Positions 8,793 to 17,590 of a stretch of 64,000 nt of DNA are shown piece by piece. Under the pieces are notes generated by a model, which saw only the letters and a program-made list of their open reading frames with translations, was not told the origin of the DNA and ran no database searches. A program made the position numbers and the translations under genes. Within the stretch, counting starts at the first letter, position 1; each line of letters begins with the position of its first letter. The stretch is from contig NZ_CP053709.1 of assembly GCF_013201075.1 (NCBI RefSeq), positions 124,001-188,000 of the forward strand, given 5' to 3'. This stretch comes from Lichenicola cladoniae (GTDB taxonomy: Bacteria > Pseudomonadota > Alphaproteobacteria > Acetobacterales > Acetobacteraceae).

Positions 8793-9616
8793 GGCATTGT
8801 CACGATAACTGGCCTTCAGCTGCGGTCCTAGCCAGGATAGCTGGATGAAGACGTCGCCTGATCCGCACCATCGTCACCGCTTTCCGGCCGAGCTCATCAG
8901 CCAGGCCGTGTGGCTCTATCACGTGTTCAGCCTGAGCTTTCGAGACGTGGAGCTCCTGCTGGCCGAGCGTGGGGTCATCGTCTCCTATGAGAGCATCCGG
9001 CGATGGTGTCTGAAGTTCGGCTCGCATTTTGTGGGCCGCATCCGTCGACGGCGGCCTCGCCCGGGGGACAAATGGCACCTCGATGAAGTCTTCATCCGCA
9101 TCCAGGGCGAGGTGCGCTATCTATGGCGCGCTGTCGACCAGAACGGCGTCGTGCTGGACATCCTGGTGCAAAGTCGCTGGGATGGCACAGCAGCAAAGTG
9201 CTTCTTCAAGCGCCTGTTGAAAGGTCTATCTTATGCGCCCCGCGTCGTGGTGACGGACCAGCTGAAGAGCTACGGGGTGGCGAGACGCGAGATGCTGCCC
9301 GACGCCGAGCACCGCGAAAGCCGTTACCTGAACAACCGGGCCGAAAACTCTCACCGTCCAACCCGGCGGCGAGAGCGGCACATGCAGCGCTTCAAGTCGA
9401 TGCGGCAGGCACAGCGTTTCCTCTCCGCGCACGCCTTCATCTCCGGGCACTTCCGACCGCGACGCCACCTGATGACGGCAGACCGCTATCGTGCGATGCG
9501 TGCCAAAGCTTTCAAAATATGGACACAGGAAACATGTGCCCAAAGCACCGGGTGATCGTGCCAACCCAATCGGTCCAAGCCTACTTCCAAACTCCACCAG
9601 TTAATGTGACAATGCC
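8793..9616 (+). mobile_element. IS6-family element
   Basis: The element is 824 bp, bounded by 20-bp inverted repeats GGCATTGTCACgaTAACTGG and GGCATTGTCACatTAACTGG (two mismatches). No 8-bp target duplication is seen, as expected after replicative resolution or deletion. It adjoins a broken IS5-type transposase on its right, which it probably truncated. Confidence 0.85.
8845..9555 (+). CDS. IS6-family transposase
   Basis: This 236-residue DDE transposase has the usual IS6/IS26 length. The N-terminal HTH region (FPAELISQAVWLYHVFSLSFRD, shortened) precedes the catalytic core: Asp in WHLDEVFI, Asp in VVTDQLKSY and Glu in NNRAENSHRP, followed by the RRRERHMQRFKS motif typical of the family. The start ATG 8845 lies 52 bp inside the left inverted repeat. 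The reading frame is intact. IS6 elements move by replicative cointegration and are frequent drivers of deletions in plasmids. Confidence 0.95.
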   Translation: MKTSPDPHHRHRFPAELISQAVWLYHVFSLSFRDVELLLAERGVIVSYESIRRWCLKFGSHFVGRIRRRRPRPGDKWHLDEVFIRIQGEVRYLWRAVDQNGVVLDILVQSRWDGTAAKCFFKRLLKGLSYAPRVVVTDQLKSYGVARREMLPDAEHRESRYLNNRAENSHRPTRRRERHMQRFKSMRQAQRFLSAHAFISGHFRPRRHLMTADRYRAMRAKAFKIWTQETCAQSTG

Positions 9617-9660
9617 GCGGGGAGGTAGCGTCGCCCGCATAGGCCGGATACGTCGCGAGC

Positions 9661-10525
9661 ATGCCGTTCAAGCACAACGCAGCTGTCCGGTTGGAATGTA
9701 CTGCGTCGGACGACACGTGGCGGTCAGCCGCTCTACTCCGATGCAGCGATCGAGCTGGTGCTGACGCTGAGGCTGGTCTTTCATCTGGCGCTGCGTCAGG
9801 CCGAAGGCTTCGCCCGCTCCGTCCTGCGCCTGCTTGGCCTGGACCTGTCGGTGCCGGACCATACCACGCTCAGCCCGCCGCGGCCGGGCGTTCGCCGGCC
9901 GCCAGTCTCGGACTGCCCAGCATGACGGGCCGATTCAGGTCGTTGTGGACAGCACCGGACTGCCGATGTTCGGCCAGGGCGAATGGGACGCCGAGAAGCA
10001 CGGTCGCACTCCTCGGCGATGGCGCAAGCTGCATCTGGCCATCGACGCACAGACCGGCGAAATCGTGGCGCACGTCCTGACCGATCTTGATGTGGGCGAT
10101 ATCACCGCGGTCCCGGTTCTGCTGGAGACGGTGGAGGGACCGATCGCCAGCGTGATCGCCGACGGCGCCTATGACGGTGCGTCCGTCTACCGGGCAACAT
10201 CCCTGCGCCAGCGCGACCGCCACCTGACATCATCATCCCACCCCGCGCGTCTTCGGTGGTCAACGATAACAAGGTCGCTGCCTCGACGGTCCGGGATCAT
10301 CATGTCCAATACATTGCCGAGAAGGGCCGCATGGCCTGGCAGAAGGCGACCGGGTATGGCCGCCGCAGCCTCGTGGAGACCGCGATCGGTCGCTACAAGC
10401 ACAGCATCGGTCCGAAGCTGCGAGCAAGATCAACCGATGGCCAGCAGGGCGAAGTCGCCATCGCCGTCAACGCGCTCAATCGGATGATCCGAACAGCAAA
10501 GCCCATCTCGGCCCGTCAGACCTGA
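9661..10525 (+). pseudogene. Broken IS5-type (IS903-like) transposase
   Basis: Pieces of one transposase appear in different frames. They include QAAYSDAAIELVLTL and FARSVLRLLGLDLSVPDHTTLS in the N-terminal half; VVDSTGLPMFGQGEWDAEKHG and WRKLHLAIDAQTGEI around the first Asp; ADGAYDG at the second Asp; and GRRSLVETAIGRYKHSIG at the catalytic Glu. At least two frameshifts (near 9900 and 10200) break the frame, and the 5' end and left inverted repeat are missing next to the IS6 element. It is non-functional and older than the neighbouring intact elements. Confidence 0.8.
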
Positions 10526-10691
10526 GCCTCCGCAATGGGGAGGGACATCTCGACGACCTTCCGCTCCGTGCACCAACGCCTGGGGGCACTGCAAGGCCTG
10601 AACGCCTACAAGTCATTGCCCATGGTCGGCACGTCGTCCGTTCTGAGGTTCGACTAAACCCCTCCGCACCGACAGATGCTACATTTTCTCC

Positions 10692-10982
10692 ATGACCTCC
10701 TTAAACGATGCAGCTTTGACGCAGATTGACGCGGCCGTTCCAGGAACGATCTGGGAGGTTCTACCTGGCGAAGGGGCGCCTCGGCATCCAGTCTGCGGGC
10801 GGTATTCAAGCATTACGAAGGCGGTGGCGGCATTGAGAGGTGCCGGCTTCCAATTCAGTGCATATCCCGTCGTCCCAGCTCAGACGCTTAGCAGTCGCTA
10901 TGGCAGTCGAACAATGTTGCCCTGGACCTTCAAGAACGCCCTTAGCGTCGAGATTGGATTGATCCTGATAGCTCGGGTCTAG
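10692..10982 (+). CDS. Hypothetical protein
   Basis: This 96-residue frame starts at ATG 10692 and ends just before the IS3 element. It contains no recognised domain; the centre reads GRYSSITKAVAALRGAGFQFS, with a possible short amphipathic helix. Codon use is less biased than in nearby genes. The last ~20 residues are hydrophobic (VEIGLILIARV). It could be a fragment whose natural C-terminus was lost by earlier rearrangement. Confidence 0.35.
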   Translation: MTSLNDAALTQIDAAVPGTIWEVLPGEGAPRHPVCGRYSSITKAVAALRGAGFQFSAYPVVPAQTLSSRYGSRTMLPWTFKNALSVEIGLILIARV

Positions 10983-11029
10983 ACGATAGTCCTTGAGCAA
11001 AACTGACCCTGCCCCCAACGCGCCCTCGT

Positions 11030-11872
11030 TCATAAGCAGAGTCCGTTCTCCGTATGCCCCTGGTTGGGGCGTGTTGCAAAGGCTGCTGGGGTGAGCCCGT
11101 CCAGGCTCGTGTGTGGGCGCTCTGTGTTGTAATCGACCCTCCATGCTTCGATGATCCGGCGTGCCGCAGCCAGGCTGCTGAATAGGTGTTCGTTCAAGCA
11201 TTCATCGCGGAACCGGCCGTTGAAGCTCTCCACAAACGCGTTTTGTTGCGGCTTGCCCGGAGCGATGTAATGCCACAGCACCGAACGCTCCTCTTGCCAG
11301 CGCAGGATCGCGTGCGACGTCAACTCCGTGCCGTTGTCGCTGACGATCGTCAACGGACGGCAGCCACGCCGCTCGATGATGCAGTCGAGCTCGCGACCGA
11401 CCCTCAGGCCGGACAGCGACGTGTCGGCGACCAGGCCGAGGCATTCACGGGTGAAGTCGTCGACGACCGTCAGCACCCGGAACCGCCGCCCGTTGGCCAG
11501 CGCGTCGGACACAAAATCCAACGACCAGCGTTGGTTCGCCGCTTCGGGTAACGCCATCGGCGAGCGCGTCCCGAGCGCCCGCTTCCGGCCGCCTCGCTTG
11601 CGCACCCCCAGCCGTTCGTCACGGTAGAGCCGGAACAGCCGCTTGTGGTTCAGCCGCATGCCCTCGCGCGCCAGCAAGGTCTGGCCGCGAAGCGGACTGA
11701 CCAGTCGCCGGTAGCCGAACCGCCGCCGCTCACCGGCCAGCACGCGCAGCCTGGCACGGATCTCGCCTTCGCCGGGTCGCTTGCAGGCATATCGGTAGGT
11801 TTTCGGTTCTAGCCCGACCAACCCGCACGCGCGCCGTTGCGAGTAATTCTTCTGTGTAATCGCCCAGGTCAC
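11030..11872 (-). CDS. IS3-family transposase OrfB (integrase core)
   Basis: 280 residues with the rve integrase fold. The catalytic triad is visible: Asp in [10 protein letters not shown], Asp in [11 protein letters not shown] and Glu 35 residues later in [18 protein letters not shown]. The N-terminal HTH_21 region ([23 protein letters not shown]) is complete. It ends with [15 protein letters not shown], as usual. The reading frame is intact and lies downstream of OrfA, so the element may be active. Confidence 0.95.
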   Translation of the reverse strand: MTWAITQKNYSQRRACGLVGLEPKTYRYACKRPGEGEIRARLRVLAGERRRFGYRRLVSPLRGQTLLAREGMRLNHKRLFRLYRDERLGVRKRGGRKRALGTRSPMALPEAANQRWSLDFVSDALANGRRFRVLTVVDDFTRECLGLVADTSLSGLRVGRELDCIIERRGCRPLTIVSDNGTELTSHAILRWQEERSVLWHYIAPGKPQQNAFVESFNGRFRDECLNEHLFSSLAAARRIIEAWRVDYNTERPHTSLDGLTPAAFATRPNQGHTENGLCL

Positions 11873-11895
11873 GGCGGCACGCCGTGAGCCAGGCG

Positions 11896-12162
11896 TCAGA
11901 AGTTTTTTGCCAGCATCTCCTTCAGCGTCGCCACGTCCAGCATCTGCTCGGCCAACAGCCTCTTGAGCTTGGCGTTCTCTTCCTCGAGCCCTTTCAGCTT
12001 GCGAGCATCAGACACTTCCATGCCGCCGTATTTCGACCGCCACGTGTAGAACGTCGCATCGCTGATGCCGTGCTTGCGACATAAGTCGGCCGCCGTCGCA
12101 CCTGCCTGATGCACCTTCAGCACGCCAATAATCTGCTCCTGCGTAAACCTCGACCGCTTCAT
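11896..12162 (-). CDS. IS3-family transposase OrfA
   Basis: This 88-residue HTH protein begins [16 protein letters not shown] and contains the helix-turn-helix [19 protein letters not shown] and a C-terminal leucine-zipper-like helix ([18 protein letters not shown]). This is the standard OrfA of the IS407 group. It recognises the element ends and is normally fused to OrfB by -1 frameshifting at the 3' end. Confidence 0.95.
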   Translation of the reverse strand: MKRSRFTQEQIIGVLKVHQAGATAADLCRKHGISDATFYTWRSKYGGMEVSDARKLKGLEEENAKLKRLLAEQMLDVATLKEMLAKNF

Positions 12163-12329
12163 CTGTCCGTCTCCTGCTGACGGATCCTAACTTCAGAACG
12201 GGGGCATTTCAGGGGGCAAGGTCAAAACCGACACTTTCGCGGCCTTAGAAGAGTCAGCGCACTTTTTGCTTTAATCTTAGATTTTGGTGCGATAGGCTTT
12301 CGGTGTTTCTAGCGCGTCAGACGCCGAAC

Positions 12330-12734
12330 ATGAGCCGCCTTCATAGGCTTTTCAGGATTATGCCCGCGGATTTTCCTAATCCTTTTAGGGAAGATCTTCT
12401 TCTCCAGGTGCCAGCGTCTAAAATCCGAATTCCGGAACAAGAAGGTCTGACAAAAAGAGAATACGCCTTGGAAATGGAGGCGTATCTGGATGCCATGCGA
12501 GAGCGGACGTCTATCAGTTTCCGGCTCGACCGCGCCCGTGCTGTCCAGGTTGGTAGCAAAAGTTACGTCTGGCAGTTAAGCGGAGTGAATGCCGGGGTCT
12601 GCCAGCGGTGCCTGTCGCCTCATGACAAGAAATTTTACTGGGACAAACCTCCAACAGGGGGCCATCCGGGCGAAGGCACGTGTTGCGACACTGACTGGTG
12701 CCGATTCTGGGCAAAGCCGATTTTAGGACCTTAA
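12330..12734 (+). CDS. Hypothetical protein with Cys-rich, phage-head-protein-like C-terminus
   Basis: 134 residues from ATG 12330; a GTG at 12303 in frame would add nine. The C-terminal third, GVCQRCLSPHDKKFYW then PPTGGHPGEGTCC and CRFWAKP, resembles the end of Mu gpF/SPP1 gp7-like minor head proteins, where a C-x-x-C, a W/F-D-x-P-P, HPG and a final C-R-x-W-A-x-P occur. The N-terminal part has no phage match that I recognise and is too short for a head protein. It could be a domesticated fragment or a zinc-binding protein. It ends 4 bp into the convergent gene. Confidence 0.5.
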   Translation: MSRLHRLFRIMPADFPNPFREDLLLQVPASKIRIPEQEGLTKREYALEMEAYLDAMRERTSISFRLDRARAVQVGSKSYVWQLSGVNAGVCQRCLSPHDKKFYWDKPPTGGHPGEGTCCDTDWCRFWAKPILGP

Positions 12735-12994
12735 CCTCTCTGTTGTGGACAACCTGGCTCGCATAACCTGAGCCACTTCGGCTCGATGTTCCGACCCCAA
12801 TTCTGGCAGCCGGTGCACCGCACCTTCACCAGCGCCATTTCGACAGGATAGAGCTCACCATAACGCTGGATCAGCTCGCCGATCGGCAGCGGCGCCATGC
12901 GGCCGCACTTCGAGCAGACAGCCATGGCGATATAGCCTGGGCGGTCGATGGCCCATATTCGAAGGTGGGGTTGGCGGTCTCGGCTTGGACTCAT
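12731..12994 (-). CDS. Small zinc-ribbon-like hypothetical protein
   Basis: 87 residues, or 64 if the internal ATG at 12925 (MAVCSKCGRM) is the start. Two Cys pairs, CSKC and CTGC about 38 residues apart, followed by further Cys (LRLCEPGCP), suggest a structural zinc site. The segment between, PLPIGELIQRYGELYPVEM, is probably helical. Function is unknown. The 3' end overlaps the convergent upstream gene by 4 bp. Confidence 0.55.
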   Translation of the reverse strand: MSPSRDRQPHLRIWAIDRPGYIAMAVCSKCGRMAPLPIGELIQRYGELYPVEMALVKVRCTGCQNWGRNIEPKWLRLCEPGCPQQRG

Positions 12995-13255
12995 CAGCCG
13001 TGAACAGAGCCAGAACGCAGGTATAGAGTCTAGGGCAGGCTTGATTGCCTTCCAATATCAGCCAGCTATCAAATGGAAACCGCCGCGGGCCTTGGCCGCA
13101 ATCGCCAGTTGAGCGAAAGATGTTGAAGTTGCGATTGTCGAGCCTTCATCCTTCGTTGACGTATAGGGTGTGGATCTTGCCAGCATCAGCCTGCGATCGG
13201 TGCCGGTGACGGCTCCAACAACAGCCCACGATCTGTCACATGCACGACGGTGCTG

Positions 13256-13474
13256 CTACGGTGAGGGGTTTTGAGCGTAGACCAGCTCGACTTGTTCAGG
13301 AGCATTCGAGATCACCCGCAGATAGCTGCGCGCCGCAGTGTCCGGCTCTCGTTTACCGGTCTCCCAGTTCCTGACTGCCTCGACCTCCAGGCCATAACGA
13401 AGGGCGAATTGCTCCCGGGACAGTCCAATTTTCTGCCGCACATGGCGGACGTTCAGCGTCGTGGACAACTGCAC
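13256..13474 (-). CDS. XRE-family helix-turn-helix regulator
   Basis: 72 residues with a classic HTH: VRHVRQKIGLSREQFALRYG, then VEAVRNWETGKREPD, with the W-E-x-G-x-R-x-P of HigA/MqsA-type antitoxin regulators. It starts 3 bp after the stop of the preceding gene, so the two are co-transcribed. It probably represses its own operon. Whether the pair is a toxin-antitoxin system is not proven by the sequence. Confidence 0.85.
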   Translation of the reverse strand: MQLSTTLNVRHVRQKIGLSREQFALRYGLEVEAVRNWETGKREPDTAARSYLRVISNAPEQVELVYAQNPSP

Positions 13475-13477
13475 CAG

Positions 13478-13768
13478 TTAGGCCTCGAAACCCGCCGTAT
13501 CGAGTTCGGCGACCACGGCGGACGTATCCTCGACGGTCGGGAGTTCGACGGTTGCCTGCCCCGTCTCGATCACAGCCTCGATCTGCCGCTTCGCCTTCAA
13601 CATGCTCAGCCCGCGGCGGGCCAGGACGAACATGGCCTCGATCGTCCTGAGAGCTGGATGATCCGGCTGGAGGCGGATCGAGAACACGGCGGGTGTACCA
13701 GATGCTACACGGTCGATGGCCCGGACGGGCTCCAGTCGGGCGAACTGCTCCTTCGAAGACGAGTCCAT
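13478..13768 (-). CDS. Small protein with ribosomal L7/L12 C-terminal-like domain, paired with XRE regulator
   Basis: 96 residues. The second half, LARRGLSMLKAKRQIEAVIE then ATVELPTVEDTSAVVAELDTAGFEA, has the G-L-x-x-A-K-x-x-x-E and terminal LxxAG pattern of the L7/L12 C-terminal fold, including the final alpha helix ending in A-G. The first half contains VFSIRLQPDHPALRTIEAM. It is the first gene of a two-gene unit with the XRE regulator. A toxin or accessory role is an inference from the arrangement. Confidence 0.6.
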   Translation of the reverse strand: MDSSSKEQFARLEPVRAIDRVASGTPAVFSIRLQPDHPALRTIEAMFVLARRGLSMLKAKRQIEAVIETGQATVELPTVEDTSAVVAELDTAGFEA

Positions 13769-13841
13769 CGAACCCCAGTCCCTTCGTAATGGCCTGGACG
13801 ATCACGAAGTCTCCGTACGCCTCCGCCCGTGTTTGCCCACA

Positions 13842-14492
13842 ATGAGTCTTAAAAAAACGCGCGTAACTTTTCCGATAGACATGTATAATATTTTCGTGAG
13901 CGAAACTGGCCTTCCCTTCTTCATCGCGATCGGCGCCTCGGGCGGCGAAGGCATGACCGACATGGTGACCTTGCTCCACTTGCTTCCCAAGCCTGTCCAC
14001 GCGGTCGTTCTGGCGGTGCTCCATCGGCCGTTCGACAAGATCAGCCACTTGCGGGACATCCTGGCTCGGGGCTCCGGTATGCCCGTGGTAGTCGCCGGGG
14101 ACGCTGAACGCTTCGTGCCTGGCACCTGCTACATCGGTGAACCGGACGGCCACCTCTCGCTGAGGAGTGACGCCCAGGCCAGCCTGGTCACGGGTCATGA
14201 CGACAAGCTGCGCAACCGAACCGTGGACACCCTCTTCAACCCAGTCGCGGCCTTCTCCCCCGGCCCGGCCATCGGCATCATCCTGTCCGGCTCGCTGGAC
14301 GACGGATCTCGCGGTCTAGCCGCTGTCCACGCCGCCAGTGGGGTGACGATGGTGCTCGACCCCCGCGGCAAATGGCCGCCGGGCATGCAGCAGAACGCTA
14401 TTCAACACGACGGTCCGGTTGATATCGTCGGAACGGCGCACATGATCGCTGAGATGGTCGGACGGGTGACCACCGAAGCGAGGCACCTCTAG
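13842..14492 (+). CDS. Stand-alone CheB-type protein-glutamate methylesterase
   Basis: This 216-residue protein corresponds to the CheB catalytic domain only. The catalytic Ser is in FIAIGASGGEG, His in VLHRPFD and Asp in ILSGSLDDGSRGL, matching the Ser-His-Asp triad order of CheB. There is no receiver domain, so control by phosphorylation in cis is absent. The C-terminus ends one base before the ATG of an HWE kinase, indicating translational coupling. No chemoreceptor or CheR is in the window, so its target may be non-chemotactic. ATG 13842 was chosen; ATG 13881 is also possible. Confidence 0.85.
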   Translation: MSLKKTRVTFPIDMYNIFVSETGLPFFIAIGASGGEGMTDMVTLLHLLPKPVHAVVLAVLHRPFDKISHLRDILARGSGMPVVVAGDAERFVPGTCYIGEPDGHLSLRSDAQASLVTGHDDKLRNRTVDTLFNPVAAFSPGPAIGIILSGSLDDGSRGLAAVHAASGVTMVLDPRGKWPPGMQQNAIQHDGPVDIVGTAHMIAEMVGRVTTEARHL

Positions 14493-15491
14493 ATGTTATG
14501 GAGCGGATCTGGCGATCTGGTTTGGGATGCCGAGCGGCGGCGCATCGCAACTGACGCGGCCGGCGTTGCCCTCTGGTCATGGAACTTCGATACCGATGAG
14601 ATCGCACTGGATGAGCGCGCACAGACTCTATGGGGCGTGTCCAGCAACAGGGCGGTTACCTTCGAAACCTTGTCCGCCCGTATCCATCCTGAAGACCTGG
14701 ACCGCGTAAAGACGGTGTTCACCGCAACCCACAAGATGACCGGCGCCTACGAAATAGACTTCCGCATCCTGCTCGACGACAGCATCCGATGGATTTTGGC
14801 TCGCGGCCAAAGTGAAGATGTCGGCATCGTCAACCGGGTAATGTTCGGGGTCTTCCTCGACGTGAGCGACCGCAAGCAGGCTGAGGAAAAGCATGAGATG
14901 CTGGCGGGTGAGATGAATCACCGCGTCAAGAACCTGTTTGCGTTGGCATCCGCCCTGACCAGCCTGGCCGCCCGATCGACCGAGACGAAGGCGGAAATGG
15001 CCGAGGACCTGACGGAACGGCTGGCAGCCCTGGGACGCGCCCACAGCCTGGTCCGCCCTGGTCCCGGCCAGGAGAACAAGGCGCTGCTCGCCGAGCTGCT
15101 GGCCGTGCTGCTCGCACCCTACGATGATCAGACGACGATCAGCCGTCGTCTCCGTATCTCCGTACCGGAACTGCCGGTCGGGGAGGCAAGCGCCACGACG
15201 CTGGCCCTGGTCGTCCATGAGCTGGCCACCAACTCGGTCAAGTATGGCGCCCTGTCAGCCGCAAGTGGCACGTTGGACGTGTCCTGCACCGATGAGGACA
15301 GTGATCTTGTCATGCTCTGGACCGAGCGGGGTGGTCCTCCCCTTGATCCCTGTCAGAGACCGAAGGGCTTCGGCAGCAAGCTGATCGCGCGGAGTATCTC
15401 CTTCCAGCTCGGAGGCTCCATCACATACGATTGGCCACCGCAGGGTGCTGTGGTCACCCTGCGGATCAGCAAGACCTGCTTGGCGAGGTAG
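14493..15491 (+). CDS. PAS-HWE/HisKA_2 sensor histidine kinase
   Basis: 332 residues, no membrane segment. A PAS_3-like domain (residues about 15-130; ALWSWNFDTDEIALDER, IHPEDLDRV, DVSDRKQAEEKHE) is followed by the phospho-acceptor region EMNHRVKNLFALASALT, an N-box VHELATNSVKYGALS, a WTERGG segment giving the W-x-E of HWE kinases, and GFGSKLIARSISFQLGG. It should autophosphorylate on the His of MNHRVKN and signal to a cytosolic receiver not present here. It starts on the base after the CheB stop. The pair resembles alphaproteobacterial CheB/kinase modules rather than chemotaxis operons. Confidence 0.9.
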   Translation: MLWSGSGDLVWDAERRRIATDAAGVALWSWNFDTDEIALDERAQTLWGVSSNRAVTFETLSARIHPEDLDRVKTVFTATHKMTGAYEIDFRILLDDSIRWILARGQSEDVGIVNRVMFGVFLDVSDRKQAEEKHEMLAGEMNHRVKNLFALASALTSLAARSTETKAEMAEDLTERLAALGRAHSLVRPGPGQENKALLAELLAVLLAPYDDQTTISRRLRISVPELPVGEASATTLALVVHELATNSVKYGALSAASGTLDVSCTDEDSDLVMLWTERGGPPLDPCQRPKGFGSKLIARSISFQLGGSITYDWPPQGAVVTLRISKTCLAR

Positions 15492-15596
15492 TCCTTCAGG
15501 CTCTGCTTACAGGTCAGGAGCGTGCGAGATGAGCATGAGGAGTCGGGTTAGCATGATCTGGCACAGTCCGATGCGGGCTTCACCAGACGACCGGCC

Positions 15597-16619
15597 TCAG
15601 GACATATGGCCTGCCCGAAACGAGTCGGCTGGCAGCCAGATCGTGCACCATACGCCATCGGATCGGAATTCGAGCCGGGTCTCTGCCGAGAGTTGGTAGC
15701 GCAGCGCGCGTGTGATCAGGTCCGTACCAAAACCGCGACGGTCGGGATCGGCCGGCATCCTGACTCCGCTCTCCTGCCAGGTCAGCACCAGACGCGCGTC
15801 TTCGGCAAAATGCCATCGAACCGCAAGCCGCCCATCCGGCTGTGACAGCGCCCCATGCTTGATCGCGTTTGTGGCACACTCGTGCAGCAACAACACCAAC
15901 GCCTGCACCTTGTCGCCGGGCAGTTCGACGAATGGTCCCTCGGTTGTCGCCTGTCCAAGCCCGTCCTCGCCAACGGCTTCCAATTCGCCGCGCACGATGT
16001 CGCCCAGCGACACGAACTGAGTTGGTGTCGTCGATAGAAAGCTTTGCACGCGACCAAGTGCCGCCAGCCTGGCATCAAACACGTCCCGGTCCGACGAATT
16101 CGGTAACGTGCGCAATGCGACAGCGCGCGTCACAGCGAGCAGATTACGCGTCCGGTGGTGCAACTCCGCCACCAGAAGCTCCTGCTGGTACTCGAGCTGC
16201 TTGCGCGCAATAATGTCTCGCTGAACCGACAGCCAATGCGTCGTCTGACCAGCTGGGTTCTTGACCGGCGTGACCATCCACTCGATGAGGTAGGTGCCTC
16301 CGTCCTTCCGATAATTGATGATCTCGCCGATGAAGGTTTCTTCCTTGGCGAGACAGTCCCGCAGTCGATCCAGCACGACGCGGTCCGTCAATGGGCCCTG
16401 CAGAAGGCGTGGCGTCTGGCCAAGTGACTCTTCGGCGCTGAAGCCGGTCATGCGGGTGAAGGCCGGGTTGACGTACTCGATCCTGGGACCTGGTGGGTCC
16501 AGCTCACAGGATGTGATGACCACGGCATCGCCAACAGCTTCGACCGTGGCCTTGAACAGGGCAAAGCTCTGAGCAGCCTCTGTGTTCGGTGACTGGGGGC
16601 TTAAATGTACTATCGTCAT
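15597..16619 (-). CDS. PAS (LOV-like) HWE/HisKA_2 sensor histidine kinase
   Basis: 340 residues from ATG 16619; the frame is open further upstream but without domain content. The PAS domain (FKATVEAVGDAVVITSC, YVNPAFTRMTGFSAEE, LGQTPRLLQGPLTD, YRKDGGTYLIEW) is of the LOV/PAS_9 type, but the segment where LOV photoreceptors have N-C-R-F reads T-P-R-L, so the photoactive Cys is missing. The kinase part has AELHHRTRNLLAVTRAVA, LLLHECATNAIKHGALS, LTWQESG (W-x-E) and GFGTDLITRALRYQL. It converges on the preceding kinase gene. The signal is unknown. Confidence 0.88.
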   Translation of the reverse strand: MTIVHLSPQSPNTEAAQSFALFKATVEAVGDAVVITSCELDPPGPRIEYVNPAFTRMTGFSAEESLGQTPRLLQGPLTDRVVLDRLRDCLAKEETFIGEIINYRKDGGTYLIEWMVTPVKNPAGQTTHWLSVQRDIIARKQLEYQQELLVAELHHRTRNLLAVTRAVALRTLPNSSDRDVFDARLAALGRVQSFLSTTPTQFVSLGDIVRGELEAVGEDGLGQATTEGPFVELPGDKVQALVLLLHECATNAIKHGALSQPDGRLAVRWHFAEDARLVLTWQESGVRMPADPDRRGFGTDLITRALRYQLSAETRLEFRSDGVWCTIWLPADSFRAGHMS

Positions 16620-17058
16620 GCATCGCGCCTTCGATCGACCGGTAGAGGGATCCCGGGCCGCGCTTGAGAGTTCCGTCACACCTTCGGTCAGGTATGTCCC
16701 AGCTTGCGCACAGGCTCCGCGTGAACGGAGATGTGGACTCCTGCCCGGCGGCCGACCGCCTTCACCAGGAGGAACACGGCTCGCTGCGAGAACAGGTAGC
16801 CGATACCCGCTGCTTCCAAACGACACAAGCATGCTGGTCCGTTCCAACCGCACAAGGCATTCAACAGAAGAGGCCACAATCAGTAGTGCAAAGGCCTCGA
16901 GATCAGCGGCGACAGCGTCCACCTGACTGGCATCTTCTAAGCAGATTTTGGCATTACAAGCCTAAGCTGGCTTTACGCGTCGCCTCTCTGCAGGTCGGCA
17001 TGGCACACCAGGATTTATCCGTCGCTGCCACAAAGATGAATACCAGTCAGGAAGAGCG
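16620..17058. other. Intergenic region without a supportable gene
   Basis: About 440 bp between the kinase start and the PIN-protein stop. Frames are present on both strands but show only Arg/Pro-rich shadow-type translation. It should contain the kinase promoter; no clear operator was seen. Confidence 0.5.
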
Positions 17059-17580
17059 TCAGCACCGGCGGCGGCTCGTACGTCGACGCCTGAGCATATG
17101 GCCCCCGAGTATGGTCGCTGCCGATGGGACCAGCCCGCGTGCCTCAGCCAGCTCGAGCAGACCGCCGATGCCGATGACGTTGATATCGGCATTCGGCCCG
17201 CGCAAGCCGGCAACCTCATGCAGGCGAGGAGTGTCGGTCAGTACCAGCAACTCGATGTCGGCCTCCAGCGCGGCGTTGGCCAGCCATTCGGCGATCGCGG
17301 TCAGGCCGCTATCCGAGGGCCAATACTCCGGCTCATAGGTCCAGAGCCGTCGCAGCATCTCGCCGCTTGGAGTTGCATCAACCCGCACCCGTGTGCCCTG
17401 TGCCTTGAGCCAGCCCAGCACGGGATCCGCCAGCTTGGGCGAACGGCGCATGAGGTCCATCCGCACCAGGTCGACCAGCACCAGCTGCCGGCCAATCAAG
17501 GGCAACAGCGCGAGCTGCCCAAGCTCGATCAGCAGCAGGAGGGATCCTGCATCCGGCAACAGAAGATCAGGATGGTTCAT
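17059..17580 (-). CDS. Second PIN-like domain protein downstream of vapBC
   Basis: 173 residues. Features fit a DUF3368-like PIN fold: Asp10 in LLLPDAGSLLLL, DSGLTAIAEWLANAALEADIEL (shortened) where PIN proteins have a G-E/S-x-A-I helix, LLVLTDTPRLHEVAGL with an acidic residue after a beta strand, and the ending VIGIGGLLELAEARGLV, matching the V-x-G-x-x-G-L-L-x-x-A-x-x-x-G-L motif. It starts 10 bp after the vapC stop and so is probably the third gene of the same operon. The last ~20 residues are Arg-rich. Not all catalytic acids can be assigned, so it may be a divergent or inactive nuclease. Confidence 0.6.
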   Translation of the reverse strand: MNHPDLLLPDAGSLLLLIELGQLALLPLIGRQLVLVDLVRMDLMRRSPKLADPVLGWLKAQGTRVRVDATPSGEMLRRLWTYEPEYWPSDSGLTAIAEWLANAALEADIELLVLTDTPRLHEVAGLRGPNADINVIGIGGLLELAEARGLVPSAATILGGHMLRRRRTSRRRC

Positions 17581-17590
17581 GGGCAGAGGG

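Larger units (their letters stand above)
11004..12224 (-). mobile_element. IS3-family element (IS407-like)
   Basis: The element is 1221 bp with imperfect inverted repeats beginning TGACC(C/T)TGCCCCC and a 4-bp direct target repeat AAAC at 11000-11003 and 12225-12228. It carries overlapping-type orfA and orfB. Confidence 0.9.
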
